Positions 44,121 through 56,308 of a DNA stretch of 64,000 nt are shown here, one piece after another. This DNA comes from Basidiobolus meristosporus CBS 931.73. Lineage: Eukaryota; Basidiobolomycota; Basidiobolomycetes; Basidiobolales; Basidiobolaceae. The DNA lies in NCBI GenBank assembly GCA_002104905.1, contig MCFE01000311.1, forward strand, positions 33,561 through 97,560, read 5' to 3'. The position numbers and the translations under genes are program-made. The notes under the pieces are model-generated. The model ran no database searches, was not told where the DNA came from, and saw nothing but the letters and a program-made list of their open reading frames with translations. Within the stretch, counting starts at the first letter, position 1, and each line of letters starts with the position of its first letter.

Positions 44121-45112
44121 AGACTTGTTCCATCATACTGTGCCAGGGTGCATGGCATGATCCGTGGTCTCTAAGAATGATTGGGCACAATATTGTAGCT
44201 ACCAGTAGGCAGGATTGCTCTTGTACAATTCTGCACCATGTGGGACAATCTTGCACACTATGGCACAGTCTGACACAACAAGGTTGGCACAAATGATTGC
44301 GCTCACTTGTAATATTTGCATCATATGCTCAACTGGATACCTTTATTACGGTTGGTAAAATCTGGTATTTAGATATGTTTCTTAAATGTAAATGGAAATA
44401 AAAGTGTATCACACTATAATCTACACTGGTACTTACCATTTTGGTTATCATCACTCCAATTGGATGGTATCTCAGTGGTTAATTGGTTCAAAAGTATCCT
44501 GAAGCTCTCAGCCCTCAATTGGCTCTTTGACCAATACACAAGCTACCTGATTTGCCATCAATTATCCCATTTTACCCATTAAGCAAGTAAATCCCTGATC
44601 CTAGTGATTGGGGAAAGCGCCATAGCAAGCATGCAACCAATTGTATGGGTGCAAATCAGATCAAATGGCTGCACTGGTGCCACAGATGATGTATACATAT
44701 GGAGGGTGTATATTTATAGGGGTACTGTCTCAAATGTGAGACAACCTTGATATTGCTTATGTCAAGAGTTTAGTGATCACAGATTTGCAATGGCTCAATG
44801 CAGATTGCAAAAAAAATGCTTTGTTTGGATCATTATGGATAATAGGAATAAAATAGTTAAGATACTTATCTATGCACAGTATATTTATACAAGAAGACAT
44901 CCTCTGAGAGAAATGTGTCTGGAGCATTATGAAGAGTAAATAAAGCAAGGAAAGCACTACTCTGAGCAACATAAGTAAGATTGAGTAAAATTACCAGTAA
45001 CTATAACCTACCACTGGCATGATGGTAGAAATTTTAGTGCCAGATAGTGCCAGATCAATCCCATACTATAAACAGGCTGGCACTATGTGGCACTATCCAA
45101 TGGAACAAGTCA
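44121..45112 (+). mobile_element. Harbinger C, internally deleted derivative
   Basis: Left end AGACTTGTTCCATCATACTG (gene-2 side) and right end CACTATCCAATGGAACAAGTCA (transposase side). At about 44840 the gene-2 3' region jumps to the last codons of the transposase (GGAATAAAATAGTTAAG), so both genes are removed except for short ends. Flanks ATT and AATATT suggest a 3-bp duplication with a slightly altered right edge. About 990 bp, a typical non-autonomous deletion derivative. Confidence 0.85.
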
Positions 45113-45571
45113 AATATTATGTGCTTTGATGTGATGGCTATTTATTAGTATCCTGTTGGAAAGCATACAATGCTCATTCAGCAATGGATATAGATGGCCA
45201 TCCAGGATGGATGGTGATTTAGGCTCATATACCAGCGTTACTATTGTAAGATCTCTGCACTGACACCAGAAGATAGATGGCTGATTCAGGCAAATCTTAA
45301 TTTGTAGCCCGCAGCATTTGCTAGTAGAGTACTTGTTGAATGAGAATCCATCTAGTCCCAAGGCAATGGTATAGTCATACATACCCTTAAAATAGCCCTT
45401 GCTACTTGGTTGTTTATAATGTTTACCACCAAATAGATTGGAAATATTTGCAATTGATTGATACTAAGTGTGGTACTTTATAGGCTTAAAATAATTGTCA
45501 GACTTTGTGAGCTACTTAAGATCACATATTGTTGGAGTATGCTACAAGTCTAGGTATAAGAGTTGTAGAGG

Positions 45572-45940
45572 TGTTACATGTCTTGGTATAAGAGTTGTAG
45601 AGGAATAGAGAGTTTAGCTAGTTTTGTACTCACTAAAACTTGAACTGATCTTTATTGAGATTCCAGCATCTCCTTATATAAACTTTGCCAGACCAATTGC
45701 TGACTAATTGTATCTCCTAATGTAGGCTGTGGCTGATGACACATTTGATTGCATCATCATCATCCAATAAGATCCTACCTAATATATCTATTTCTGTTAG
45801 ATAAGTATCTGCGGATTCAATTGCTGACTAATGCTACTAATTTGATAGATAATACTTATATACTGATAACCTAAACATATGACTAATTGATTTGGCTAAA
45901 AACTGATCTAACTTAAAACTTCAAGTGGCAGATCACAACA
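45572..45940 (-). mobile_element. Gypsy-G family solo LTR, TSD GAGG
   Basis: 369 bp, from TGTTACATG to GATCACAACA. Flanking GAGG occurs on both sides (45568-45571 and 45941-45944). It lies inside the 3' LTR of Gypsy-G (same family), so it is a later insertion that lost its internal region. Confidence 0.82.
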
Positions 45941-46289
45941 GAGGAATAGGGAGTTTAGCTAGTATTTTATTCACTAAAACTTGGACTGATTTTTATTGAG
46001 GTTGGAGTAGCTCCTTATATATATTTTTGTCAGATCAATTGCTGACTAATTGTATTTCCAAATGAAGGCTGAGGCTGGTGATTCATTTGATTGTATCATC
46101 CTCACCCAATAAGATCCTACTTGATATATCTATTTCTGTCTGATAAGGATCCGCTGATTTATTTGCTGATTAATGCTACTGATTTGATAGACAACACTGA
46201 TATACTGATAGGCTAAACATACAAGTAATTGATTTGTCTAAAAGCTGATCTAACATAAACATTCAAGTGGTATATCATAACATTGTCCA

Positions 46290-47096
46290 CTACAAAAGCT
46301 GGGAGGGTTCTCCTGAGTCTCTTTTCATGTGATACCAATATCTTGAGGATTCAGTATTATCAGCAAGTCTTGCAAGCTTGAGTCTGTCCCTATAAATTAA
46401 ATCTTCCAAGATATTCCCTTGTTTGTTTGCTAGTTGGTAAGTTGCTACTGGACATTCTCTGATGATCATAAAAGGTCCCATCCATTGCAGTTCAAACTTC
46501 TTCCAAGTATTGTTTCTCTACAATACAAAGTTCCCAACTGTCAATGATTCTGGTGATATAGTCTTATAAAATCTCTGCTTCATCTTTTCTGCTCTTTAAG
46601 ATACTTTAGCCTGTGCTTCTGATGTCTTTGTTCTAGTTGCTGGTGTCTACTTGGCCGGCTAAGTTCATCTTCTAAGGCATCTGTAAGCTTTAGTTGCAAG
46701 ATCTCCTGGAATCCTTGGTTTGCATCCATAAACTAAGTAATATGGCAATTGTTGGGTGGTGTTGTGTACTCTAACTCTGCATGCAAAAAGTGCCTGGTCT
46801 ATATACTCATCCCATCTACTGACAGCTCTATTTGTATACTTGATCAGCATTTTCCCAAACTATCCATCAAACCACTCAGTGACTCCATTAGTTATAGGGT
46901 GATATGCAAAGTGTCTGATGTGCTGCATTACCAGGTAAGCTTCTAGTGTCTTTGCCATAAAGTCTGCTCCTCCATTGGTTAGAATCTCTACAGGGCATCC
47001 AAACTCTATAAGAATCTCATGGTAGATGAAACTTGCAACTTCTTGTTCACTGGCTACAGGTACTGCTTTGGCCACTGGCCAGTTTGTGGCATGGTC
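46290..47096 (-). pseudogene. Gypsy-G integrase, C-terminal half
   Basis: Readable in order from the right: DHATNWPVAKAVP; FIYHEILIEFGCPVEILTNG; GADFMAKTLEAYL; NGVTEWFDG; WDEYIDQALFACRVR; then LADNTESSRYWYH. The second catalytic Asp of the core (usually LTDRG/LTDNG) reads Asn (LTNGG), which fits G to A on the coding strand. Single stops (for example after EWFDG) break the frame. Confidence 0.82.
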
Positions 47097-47258
47097 AATA
47101 AACTTGTTCTGTTGGATAGTGCCACATAGTACCAGCCTGCTTATTGTGCCGGATCAATCTGGTGCTATAATTTCTACCATAATGCTAGTGGTATGATATA
47201 GTTACTGGTAATTTTGCTCAATCTTGCTTATGTTGCTCAGAGCAGGACTTTCCTTGCT

Positions 47259-48224
47259 TTATTGCTCTTCATAATGATCCAGACACATTTCTCTCAGTGG
47301 AAGTCTACTTGTATAGATATACTGTGCATAGATAAGTATCTTAGCTATTTTACCTATTCTGCTGTTTTCTCCTATATGTGACTTTCCTCTGTATTTACCT
47401 GCCAATATGCTGAATCTCTTCAGATATCCAAATGTATGCTCTACCCCCACTCTGAAATGATTAAATATCTCATTGTAGAGCTTCTGCTTCCTGATAAGCA
47501 CACCATTCCTTGGCTTCCTATAAGCTGTATTACATCCTAATCTCTGACAATCCTTTCCTATATAAGCCAAGTCTTCCATACACTTCTCCCCTCTACTGAG
47601 TTCTGGATGATTCTCTACTCAGATTGCTTTGTCAAGCCTACTTCCAGCAAATGGCCCACTAAGCCAGATGATGTTACCCTCAATGTCAGACAGTGCTTGA
47701 AACTTCACACAGTGTGCCTTGTACTTGCCAGAATAAAAGTGCCTCTGCTCTCTGGAAGGCTTGTTAATCCTGACTGGCAAGGTGTCAAAAATACTCCTTG
47801 TATGGAACCTGGTGCTGAACACTCTGGGATATGGAAGTCTATTGGAGCTTCTGAACCTAGCACTCCAAGCTTGCTCTAAGTTGTTCAAACCCTCTGCAAG
47901 GTGGTTCTCTATTGTTGTCAGCTGGGAATGAATGCTTCTAGGACTTTTGTTGCCATGGATGATGGGATGAAACCTTGTAGGGCAATAGTTCTTGTAATAG
48001 CAGAGAAGCTTAACAAGGGATCTCCTTGAGTAGATCGGGGTAGATGGACCACAGTACTTGGTATAGATCTCCTCAAGTGTGTCAGAAGAAAATCCAGTGG
48101 TAGTGATGGGATTGATGAGAAAAGACCCCTCAGATGTGAAAGTCATACTAAAACTGGTGGAGGATTGGGCTGAGGTGATTTGAATTTATTTGGCACAATC
48201 AGCTTTATTTATTTGATTTTCCAT
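47259..48224 (-). pseudogene. Harbinger D transposase, near full length with point stops
   Basis: Start MENQINKADCAK at 48224, soon followed by a stop. From 48146 the frame is open to a TAG at 47616-47618 that replaces the Trp of ALWVENH (G to A). It then runs open to 47259. The motif GSRHDKAL reads GSRLDKAI here. The catalytic candidates SIFD, ED(L)AYIG and RVGVEHTFGYLK are otherwise kept. Confidence 0.83.
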
Positions 48225-48597
48225 GCATTATAATTAAATCTCCATCAATTGCCATGTATTCCATCATTATGTTGCAAAATTGTCCTCTAACAATGAATGG
48301 GTTTTATTATTGATGTTTTACTCACCAGTCTATAATCAAATAGGAAATCTGCAATTGATGTGATCTGATCCATGTCAATGCAATCCAAGATGCATGATGA
48401 ATAATATATGAAAAATTCAACAATCACATTAGTTTTCATATATATTTCATATAAAACCAGGTTAATGCCAATACACCACTGTATAAGTATCCAAATCTGT
48501 CACTATGGTCCCTATACCAAGTCTCAACTCATCTTTAGTTCAACCCCAACAAAACCCATCCCCCAGCTCACAAGCGCGGTCTGGACCAAAAAAGGTG

Positions 48598-49749
48598 ATG
48601 TCAGATCTGTTTAAGTTCTTGCCAAATCATTTCAGTATGGCCCAGGTGTCTATGATGAGCCTTCATACAGATATTTGGGCACTACTCATTAATCTAGCAA
48701 AACTAGATACCTCAGAGAGTCAACAGATACAGAAGAACCTGAGTAAAAGCTGTGGCATCAGTTCTACATCAATATGCCAGCAGATGTATGTCAGAAGATA
48801 TATAAAAGACAAGTATTGAAATCAAGAATGAGCTCAGAGTAAGGGGATTTGATGAGGAAGCTGCATGGGAACAATTTTGCATGCAATTTGCCCAGTGCAG
48901 GCCGGACGCATCTGTTTGTGCCTTGACTTTGGGAACCAAAGAGATTTGAATGAGTTTTTGCCTCAAGTGACTAATGTATTATATGATATATTAGTAGAGC
49001 TAAGTGGCTTCTGAGAGCAATACACACAGAACTCATCCAGGTAACAGTTCCAGAGTATTAGACAGAGGGTAAGTGAATATCTTGAGGAATCAGAAGGTGA
49101 GCTTCAAGAGGAAGAATACAGATTGCTAGTAACATTGTCTAGATCACACCAGCACACCTTGCTGGATTCCTTATCATCCCTTGCAACTTTAGCATGCTGG
49201 TGCATGTAAGTCCAAACTATGCCAACACCCTTCACAAGAGTGCCCTGCATTGACTCAATGCATATTGGGTCAATGTGCATGCTTCAGAGCAAAACTACCA
49301 GAACCTGCCAAACTGCTCAAAAAGGCACAAGTCCATTGGAGCGGGCCAAGTTGCATCAACAAGCAGCATCACATTGAACTCAGCCAAGGGCCATGCCATT
49401 GCATCAAGTTGCGTCTGTGCATGTCATTACACCTGTCCATCAGCAAGTTTCTTCTGGTGAACTGACTGATGATGACCCGCATGAAGTGCTTCCACCACCA
49501 TAGCTTTTGGCAAGTAAAAGAACACGTCAGTGCATAGCACTGCAGGCTGGCTCTGTTGCATCATCCAGAGCAATACAGTGCAGCCAAGCTGCAGCATTGC
49601 ACTCATCAACTAGGAGGCAAAATACTGACTATGAATACACAAGTAGCCAAGAGGATAGTCAACAAGAAAGAAGTTTAGGTGTGCACAGTGAATCCTTACC
49701 AAATGCTTCAGTAGTAATCCCTGTGAGAAAAAAGCCTAGGAGAAGATGA
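48598..49749 (+). pseudogene. Harbinger D gene 2 (unknown family)
   Basis: ATG 48598 (MSDLFKFLPNHF). One base is lost near 48750 (frameshift after NLSKS) and several stops follow. The C-terminal part reads RRQNTDYEYTSSQEDS and ends with RKKPRRR at 49749, as in copy B. Compared with B, almost every CpG in the Arg-rich linker is TpG or CpA. Confidence 0.68.
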
Positions 49750-51037
49750 TGTAATCACTTTGAATTGCTATTATTTGTAATGATCTAAAAAACGCATCTT
49801 TTTTGCAATCTGCATTGAGCCATTGCAAACCAATGATCACCAAATTTTTGATATAAGCAATATCAAGGTTGTCTCACATTTGAGTCAGGACCCCTATAAG
49901 TAAACACCCTACATTTCATACATCATCTGTAGCACCAGTGCGGCCATTTGATCTGATTTGCACCCATAAAATGGTCACATGGTAGCTATGACACTCTGTC
50001 CAATCACTAGGATCAGGTATTTACTTGCTTAATGTGCAAAATGGGATATTTGATGTCAAATCAGGTAGCTTGTGTATTAGTCAAAGAGCCAACTAGGGGC
50101 TGACAGCTTCAGGATACTTTTGGACCAGTTAATCACTGAGATACCATCCAATTGGAGTGATGGTAACCAAAATGGTAAGCATCAGTGAGTTTATAGTGTG
50201 ATGCTCATTTATTTCCATTTACAATAAAGAAACATATCCAAATACCGGATTTTACCTACCATAATAGTGGTATCCAATTGTGCATTTGATGCAAACATTA
50301 CAAGTGGGCACAATCATTTGTGCCAACCTCATTGTGTCAAAATGTGCCATAGTGTCCATGATTGTTGCACATGATGCAAAATTGTCCAAGAGCAATCCTG
50401 CCTACTGGTAGCTACTATATTGCGCCTGTTTGTTCTTAGAGACTGTGGATTACACCATGTGCCCTGGTATGGTACAATGGAACAAGACTAATAGTTACTA
50501 GGATCCAATGGTTGCATTTCCGGGCTCAATGAAAAATCATTTGGTCCCGCAGATGGATCCAATCCGGATCATCTGTTAAGATCCTGTTTGGAGACTGTCA
50601 TAGTAGCAGCAGCTTGGAATTAGTGACCCTCCTGACAATCTTATAACAAGATCATGATGGTGTTTTGCAAATTTTACAGCCAAATAAAGGGATAAAGCTT
50701 GACAATTTTTGATTGGTGCTGTGACAATATTTGCCTGGCATTGTTGCAGTCTTTCAGCGCTCTATTACTATTTTAAGTGGATCCAGTTGGCCAGGACTTC
50801 CAATTGCATTATATGGCAAGAAACTTGAAGGTATTTTGATGGCCTCACTGCAAGACTCTGATGGTTTTTTCTTGGCAGTATGACGGCCTGCCGCTGGTTC
50901 TGTATAATGCTACTCTACCAATTTACCAAATGGTATTTCCTTTTTCTACCTCCCCTTGTGCAATTCATATATTCCACTGTAGAATCACCTTTTTTATTTG
51001 CTTACCCACTACTACCTTGGGTATGCCACATATAGCT

Positions 51038-53688
51038 CTAATAAAAAACCATGGCCTCCTGCTTACTAACCTCTACAAAAGTGCACACCTGCCGCAATTG
51101 ACATACTTCTATCACCTCAACTTTACGGCTTTTTAGTGTGATACTTGCAAAGTTGCCATGTACCTTGTACTGCTGGTAGCATATATATCTTGCAAACATA
51201 TGCTTGGTTGTTGCCACTTCTGCTATGAATACCTCCTGAATATCAGCAAAGAACTTCTTGCTATTTAGCCAATATATTCCTTCTCCCTGCTGGACTCTAG
51301 TCCCGCTTATAGGTGCACTCTGGCTTTTGTTTGTGTGAATTCCGTATTGAATGGTGTAGAAGTTGGCTGTGACCACAAGAAATCCAGCATATCTTGGTGG
51401 AGTTTTCCTGATAATAATTAGTTGCTTTTTTGCACCCAACCCAACATCGCATTACTTAACTGATTACCCATGCATTGGGGCTGCTTAGCTTCTTAATGCC
51501 ATAGGCATAGGTGTCTCCATGTGCACATTTGTCCTCAGTTTTTGCAACTCTTTCTAGCTGTCCTCCATGCGCCAACTCATCACATCCATGACAGACTTGA
51601 AGGTAATATTCTTGATAAGATTGGGATATGGTAGTACCTGTGACTTGACTTGTCTTCCTATCTGCCCACACATCCACTCCATAGGAAACTCCCAGAAGGT
51701 GAAGCAAGGCCCAAAATTCTCCACACACCAGGCAAGATGGAGTAGAGAATGGATACAGTAGCGGCAGAGATCTACGCATTCAAATTTATGTTTGTAGTAT
51801 AGCTGCTCAAATCCTGTCATAAACTCCTCACACAACAGCTGTATATGCGTCAAGTTGGCATTGGTGATCCGCTTCTGGATAAATATTCCTACAATGTCCA
51901 CATATGACTCCCAATGCTTCCAATGTACTCTTGGTAGGAATGGCTTCAGAACACCACTTGAATAAATACATATCCAGTTCATCCAGTCTTTGCATTTGTA
52001 TTGTTGCATATGCATATAAATATTAATTGGAGCCTGCGAGAAGTACTTAGGGTAGCAGAAACTCTGTAATATCTTAACAATTTGTTCAATTTTCTCTGGT
52101 ATCTCAAAGGGCTCATTTAGCTTGAAATGCCCCATGTACAACTTGGTCATCAGCATAGGGATATTGTTGAAAAGCAAATGCATTGCTCCCAGTGGAAAGC
52201 TTTTGTTCCAACAGATACCCTCTATCTTAAGTATCTCTGGTTTCTGATTGATTCCATATTCCGGCCAATGGCTTATAGCTTGCCAACTTTGTGCAATTGC
52301 ATGCTTACTTCTGAACATTCTCTCTATGGAAAGATGATGTTCTTAGTGCTGGTGTTTGGGTAATAATGATGTGTGTGAGTTATGGAGTAAATCCCTTGGA
52401 TCTCACACATTTGACAGCAATACCGTCCATTGTGCCCAGAAAAACCTGCTATCTTGCTGATGGCTGGGGTATCTCCAATGCAGATAATAATATGCGCTTT
52501 TACATGACGGCCATTTACCGTAAACCTGCTGGAAAGCATACAAAATGCAATCAGCAATGGATACAGGTAGCTATCCAGGTTGGATGGTGATTTAGGCCCA
52601 GATACCAGTGAGACAACCATCTGATTATTGCTCTGATACCATAAGATGGGTGGCAGATTCAGATTGATGAGAATCAGTGGCCAGCAGGATTTGCTGGTAG
52701 AGTACTTGTTTAATGAGAATCCATCAAGTGCTAAAGCAAAGGCATGGTCATACATACCTTTGAAGTAGCCCTTGCTTCTTAGCTGTTTGTAAAGTTTGCC
52801 ATCAAATATATTGGATATGCTTGAGCTTGATTGATACTGAGTGTGGTACTTTATAGCTTTGCAATATTTGTTGGACTGCATCAGCTTCCTCAGATGGGGT
52901 GTGACCAGAATATATCCGGAGTGTGAACAATGTTTTCCCTCAATGGTGGTGGATTCCTGACAATTTGGACACATTGCAATTGTAGCATTTTTGGATGTGA
53001 ATGCCATGCAACTGTTAACACATGCTGGAATCAGGACAGTCTCTGGATCATGAGTTGCCAGCCGCATAATGGTTGTCCACTTGTACAATGTACATGATAA
53101 GTTGCATCCTGGTATGATTTTGGCAAGAAGTAGTAATAAATCCTCAAAGCCCCCATTACTGATATTAGTAGAAACGTGCCACTTCTCTAGCCACAACATT
53201 ACATCATTCACCAGTAGATGGATTACTGGGATCACTTGGCTCCATAAAGTATCCTTGGCATTTGTTTCAATGGGTATTGTCTCATTGCATATAGGGATTT
53301 GACTGGGCTCATACATGGTACTGTTGTTAGGGGAGATAGGCTCAAAATCCATCAGTGAACCTTCTTTGTCAGAGCTATCACTCAGCATGCCATATTCAGA
53401 AGGCTGAGGTGAGCCTAAAGGTGTCACAAACTCACCTGACTCAGTTTGCGCAAGGTGACAAAGATGGCCAGGTGCCAATATAGTAGTATCAACTGGCTGG
53501 CAAGATAATGGTGGTACAGTAGTGACCAATGAATGGTCAAGTATGACTTGGGAGGCAAAACACTGGCCGTGATCCTTGTAATACTTCCTGTGCTGTCTGT
53601 GTGCTTCATGGCTGAGAGGCTTGCCACAATAGCCACATGGTCTTTTTTCTCTTCTCTTATGGCATTGAGTCAAAGTAGTCTTGTCCAT
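51038..53688 (-). pseudogene. CACTA-3 Tnp2-type (Transposase_21-like) transposase
   Basis: The first 454 codons (53688-52324) are open. They contain an N-terminal C-x2-C ... H-x3-H cluster (CGYCGKPLSHEAHRQH, residues about 18-33) and an acidic segment; DGFSLNKYSTSKSCWPL, where fungal Tnp2 proteins have an Asp-containing first catalytic block; LVSGPKSPSNLDSYLYPL; GDTPAISKIAGFSGHNG; and CQMC-IQGIY. A stop at 52324-52326 (TAG where CACTA-1 has CAG) and a small deletion separate it from the next open part (52318-51554: GAMHLLFNNIPML, GHFKLNEPFEIPEK, CVENFGPCFTFWEFPMEWM). Further shifts lie before the last 133 codons (51439-51038). It is the most complete transposase of its family here but not functional as it stands. 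Confidence 0.82.
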
Positions 53689-53910
53689 GGGGCAAACAGT
53701 TTGACCTTCAACAGCATAACACTATTATATCACTTTTTGGTCAATACTTGCGTGAACTTAAGACAGTCTTGTATTTGAGACATTGTACCTACATGAATGT
53801 AAGATTCAATGATGACCTGCCATAGTAAGCATAATAAATAAAGTTGTGGTACCACATACACACGTATATGTAACACTATTTCCCCTTTGGTTTGACTCAC
53901 TTCCATATAT
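53689..53910. promoter_or_regulatory. Divergent promoter region of CACTA-3
   Basis: 222 bp between the two start codons, conserved in CACTA-1 (15392-15613) and CACTA-2 (34958-35178). It contains ACTTCCATATATATG just before the gene-2 ATG and AATAAATAAAGTTGTGG. Its short length implies that both genes share one control region. Confidence 0.5.
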
Positions 53911-55978
53911 ATGCCACCAAAAAATAAAGCAAAGTTGTCTAGTTCTCAACCTAACCCCTCTGCTGACGGCAACAGAAGAATGGTTGGACAACAGCTTGCT
54001 TTGACATTCAGTGCCACAAGTGGGGCTACATCCAAAATGGCCCTGTGGGCAGTGTGCCCATTGAAGGTAATAATGCGGACTCCTCAGGCTCTCAGTCAAG
54101 TAGGTAATTGAGAACCTCTTTGGAGCCACAAGCTGACTGTTATGCTCAGGCAGATGCAAATGTAGCAAACGCAGTACCCTCTGTTGAAGATCAGCAAGTG
54201 GCCATGATAGCATCACCACCACCAATACTAGCAAGTATGTTGTCAGCTCATACCAAAGGATTAATGAAGCAATTAGGTGCAGTGGCTGATAGGATAGATG
54301 CAATGGCCCAGAGAAATCAGGAAGTAGTCCAGAAACAGGATGAGCGGATAATACGTGTAGAGTAATCAATATCCCAGGTAGAGAAAGCAGTATCTTTGCT
54401 GCAAAGAAGGAACTCAAGTAGCTCAATGTCATAGCCAAGAATTGAGCCATTTCCCAATGTAACAGCAGAGGAACACCATACAGTCTTTGAAGCACAACAA
54501 CAGTGCCCAAAGATAAAGCCCACAGAAAAACCTATCACAGCATGGGAGGGAGACAATGTGGTGTTTGTACTAAAGCCTAAAAATCAAAAGACATTGAAGA
54601 TCTGTGAAGCTGTTGAGTGCAATAATGAAGAGTGGGCTAATATACAAGAGGCTGTCAGAAGTCTAGCACGCCATCACCTTAAGGCTGGCATACCATGGGA
54701 CCATCAGGAACTCAAGGCCAAGCAGAATGCACTTGACTGGTTCCATGAGCATTATCCTGGATTCAAATGGGCAAACAGATTTTGGGCCAGCATTGGTATG
54801 CTAAGAAAGCTTCTTAAGAATAGCAGAAACTATCAAAGACAGAAGAACAAGGGTGCCATGGCTGAAAACCAGTGGCTTCCTCAAGAGCCCGTTACAAGAA
54901 GGGCCAAAAGCTCCAGACAAGCGTCAAAGAGATGTCAGGCAGCTGGAAGAGTGCCAGTTAAGGACAAGCAGGCAGACATGGATGCACCAGCACAACATTT
55001 ATCAAGGAAAAAGCGTAGTATCACTCAAGAAGCACCCAGTCAAAGTAGCAGTGAAGGACCTGGCAGTGATAAAAACCAGCCGCTTTTACAGGAGCCCTTC
55101 ACAACTATGGTTGAGAGCTCAAAACAAGCTGAAAAAAAACGTCAGGTGGCCAGAAGAGTGCCAGCAAGGGACAGGCAGGCCAAAACAGATGCATCAGAGC
55201 AGAATTTATCCAGGAGAAAATGTAGTTCTTTACAAGATGCACTCTGACAAAGTAGTAGTGAAAGACCTGGCTGTGATAAAGGAAAAGTTAAGGGAAAAAT
55301 GTCTACCCAAGCTTGAGTCAGGGAGGCATGCAAAAAAAACTGCAGTTCTTGCCAATTAACGCCGCAAGCCAGGAACAGACTGAATCCCATCATAGCCAAG
55401 AACAATTACCAACAAGAAAACAGCTGTTTTCACAAGAGTTGGAAGCACAGCCAGTTAAGCTGCACTCCAGCAAGGTAGATGAGTTTGCTGAAAAAGGCAA
55501 TTTGTCAACCACAGCCTCCACAGCCTCCATTGTTGACAGAGTAGAGATCCCACTGACAGACAAGGCTATAATGCCAAGAGCTCAAAAGACTATCACAATG
55601 CCTTCAGTGGAGTTTTGGAACATTAATAGGCACACCAAGAGGTTGCAGCACTTCTTCAAGAGCAGTGCGCAAGAAAATGCACTGGAATATTGCAAGAATT
55701 TATTGCAAAGACTGGCAGATGAGGAGCTAGACCTTGCAGTGCCGGCTGAAGACCAGGATGTGTGGGAACCAGTGAATGAACAGCGGCATAAAGCCATTGG
55801 GTTCCTGCCAAAGTTGTGGAACCAGAGCATTACAGCAGAAGCACTTATTGAGTGGTGGATTTTAATGGAGTTACTTGTTGAGTGTGGGGTTGGGCTTAAT
55901 GTTATTGTTGGGTATAGAGACTTGTATAGGTCAATACAATTGGCAATTGAGGTACAACTGAAGTTTCAATGGAAATAA
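53911..55978 (+). pseudogene. CACTA-3 gene 2 (second protein, unknown family)
   Basis: Start MPPKNKAKLSSSQPN at 53911, stop TAA 55976-55978. Order: basic Ser/Pro-rich N terminus; a break near 54045-54111, where all copies show a stop in the sequence GTAGGTAATTGA, possibly a small intron; SVEDQQVAMIASPPP and a coiled-coil-like helix (GLMKQLGAVADRIDAMAQRN); a stop at 54363 (TAA for CAA in copy 2) and another near 54430 (TAG for CAG); a central Trp-rich domain (54558-54850: NIQEAVRSLARHHLKAG, IPWDHQELKAKQN, WFHEHYPGFKWANRFW); a Lys/Ser/Gln-rich linker; and the C-terminal domain 55313-55978 (QENALEYCKNLLQRLAD, DVWEPVNEQRH, VGYRDLYRSIQL). No family was recognised. Conservation over four copies argues that it is a genuine element-encoded protein. 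Confidence 0.68.
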
Positions 55979-56308
55979 ATCATTTTGTACGCATGAAAAG
56001 TAAGAGAAATGGTTGAGTCAGGAAGTAAGGAGTGTGAAAAAGAGGCAATAGCCAATCAATTCACCAAACATAGGAGGCAATAGAGTGTCTGGGATCAGAA
56101 AGTGAGCAAATTGGCAGGGAACCAATTAAAAGCCACTTATACATTATTGTGATGAAAAATTTTGACAAAGTTTTTCGTGAAATTTAGGGTGCAATTATTT
56201 TTCAATGGTCTCTGGACAGTGTCCTGACAAGATCAGTACCTCTCAGTCATGGGACATTAACTTTGTGACGGCCTTTTGACGGGATCATATAAATAATTTT
56301 TTATTGGG

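Larger units (their letters stand above)
39287..45532 (-). mobile_element. CACTA-5 remnant (transposase half) with nested insertions
   Basis: Starts with an eroded CACTA terminus (about AGAAACAGTAATTTAGCCCTG) and the transposase-side subterminal region, then antisense Tnp2 to 40033. Copia-2 replaces about 300 bp (40034-43232). Tnp2 resumes 43233-44120, is split by Harbinger C (44121-45112) and continues to 45532, where the Gypsy-G LTR begins. Gene 2 and the other terminus are absent. Confidence 0.78.
47100..50489 (-). mobile_element. Harbinger D, complete 3.4-kb element, TSD AAT
   Basis: Ends AAACTTGTTCTGTTGGATAG (47100) and GGTACAATGGAACAAGACT (to 50489), with TSD AAT at 47097-47099 and 50490-50492. 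Inserted into the Gypsy-G integrase. Same gene order as Harbinger B but with most CpG sites turned to TpG/CpA. Confidence 0.92.
50525..56308. mobile_element. CACTA-3, complete 5.8-kb two-gene element
   Basis: Ends CTCAATGAAAAATCATTTGG (50525) and AAATAATTTTTTATTGGG (to 56308). The target duplication is not clear (flanks CGGG and TGGC). Tnp2 is on minus (51038-53688) and gene 2 on plus (53911-55978), starting 222 bp apart. It is the only CACTA here without nested insertions and the reference copy for the family. It splits the Gypsy-G integrase between LPTAT and CNHWILVTIDHATNW. Confidence 0.9.

Noticed and set aside
52324-53688. 454-codon frame taken as an intact transposase gene
   Set aside because: It covers only the N-terminal half of Tnp2. 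Homologues continue past the TAG at 52324, so the gene is broken.
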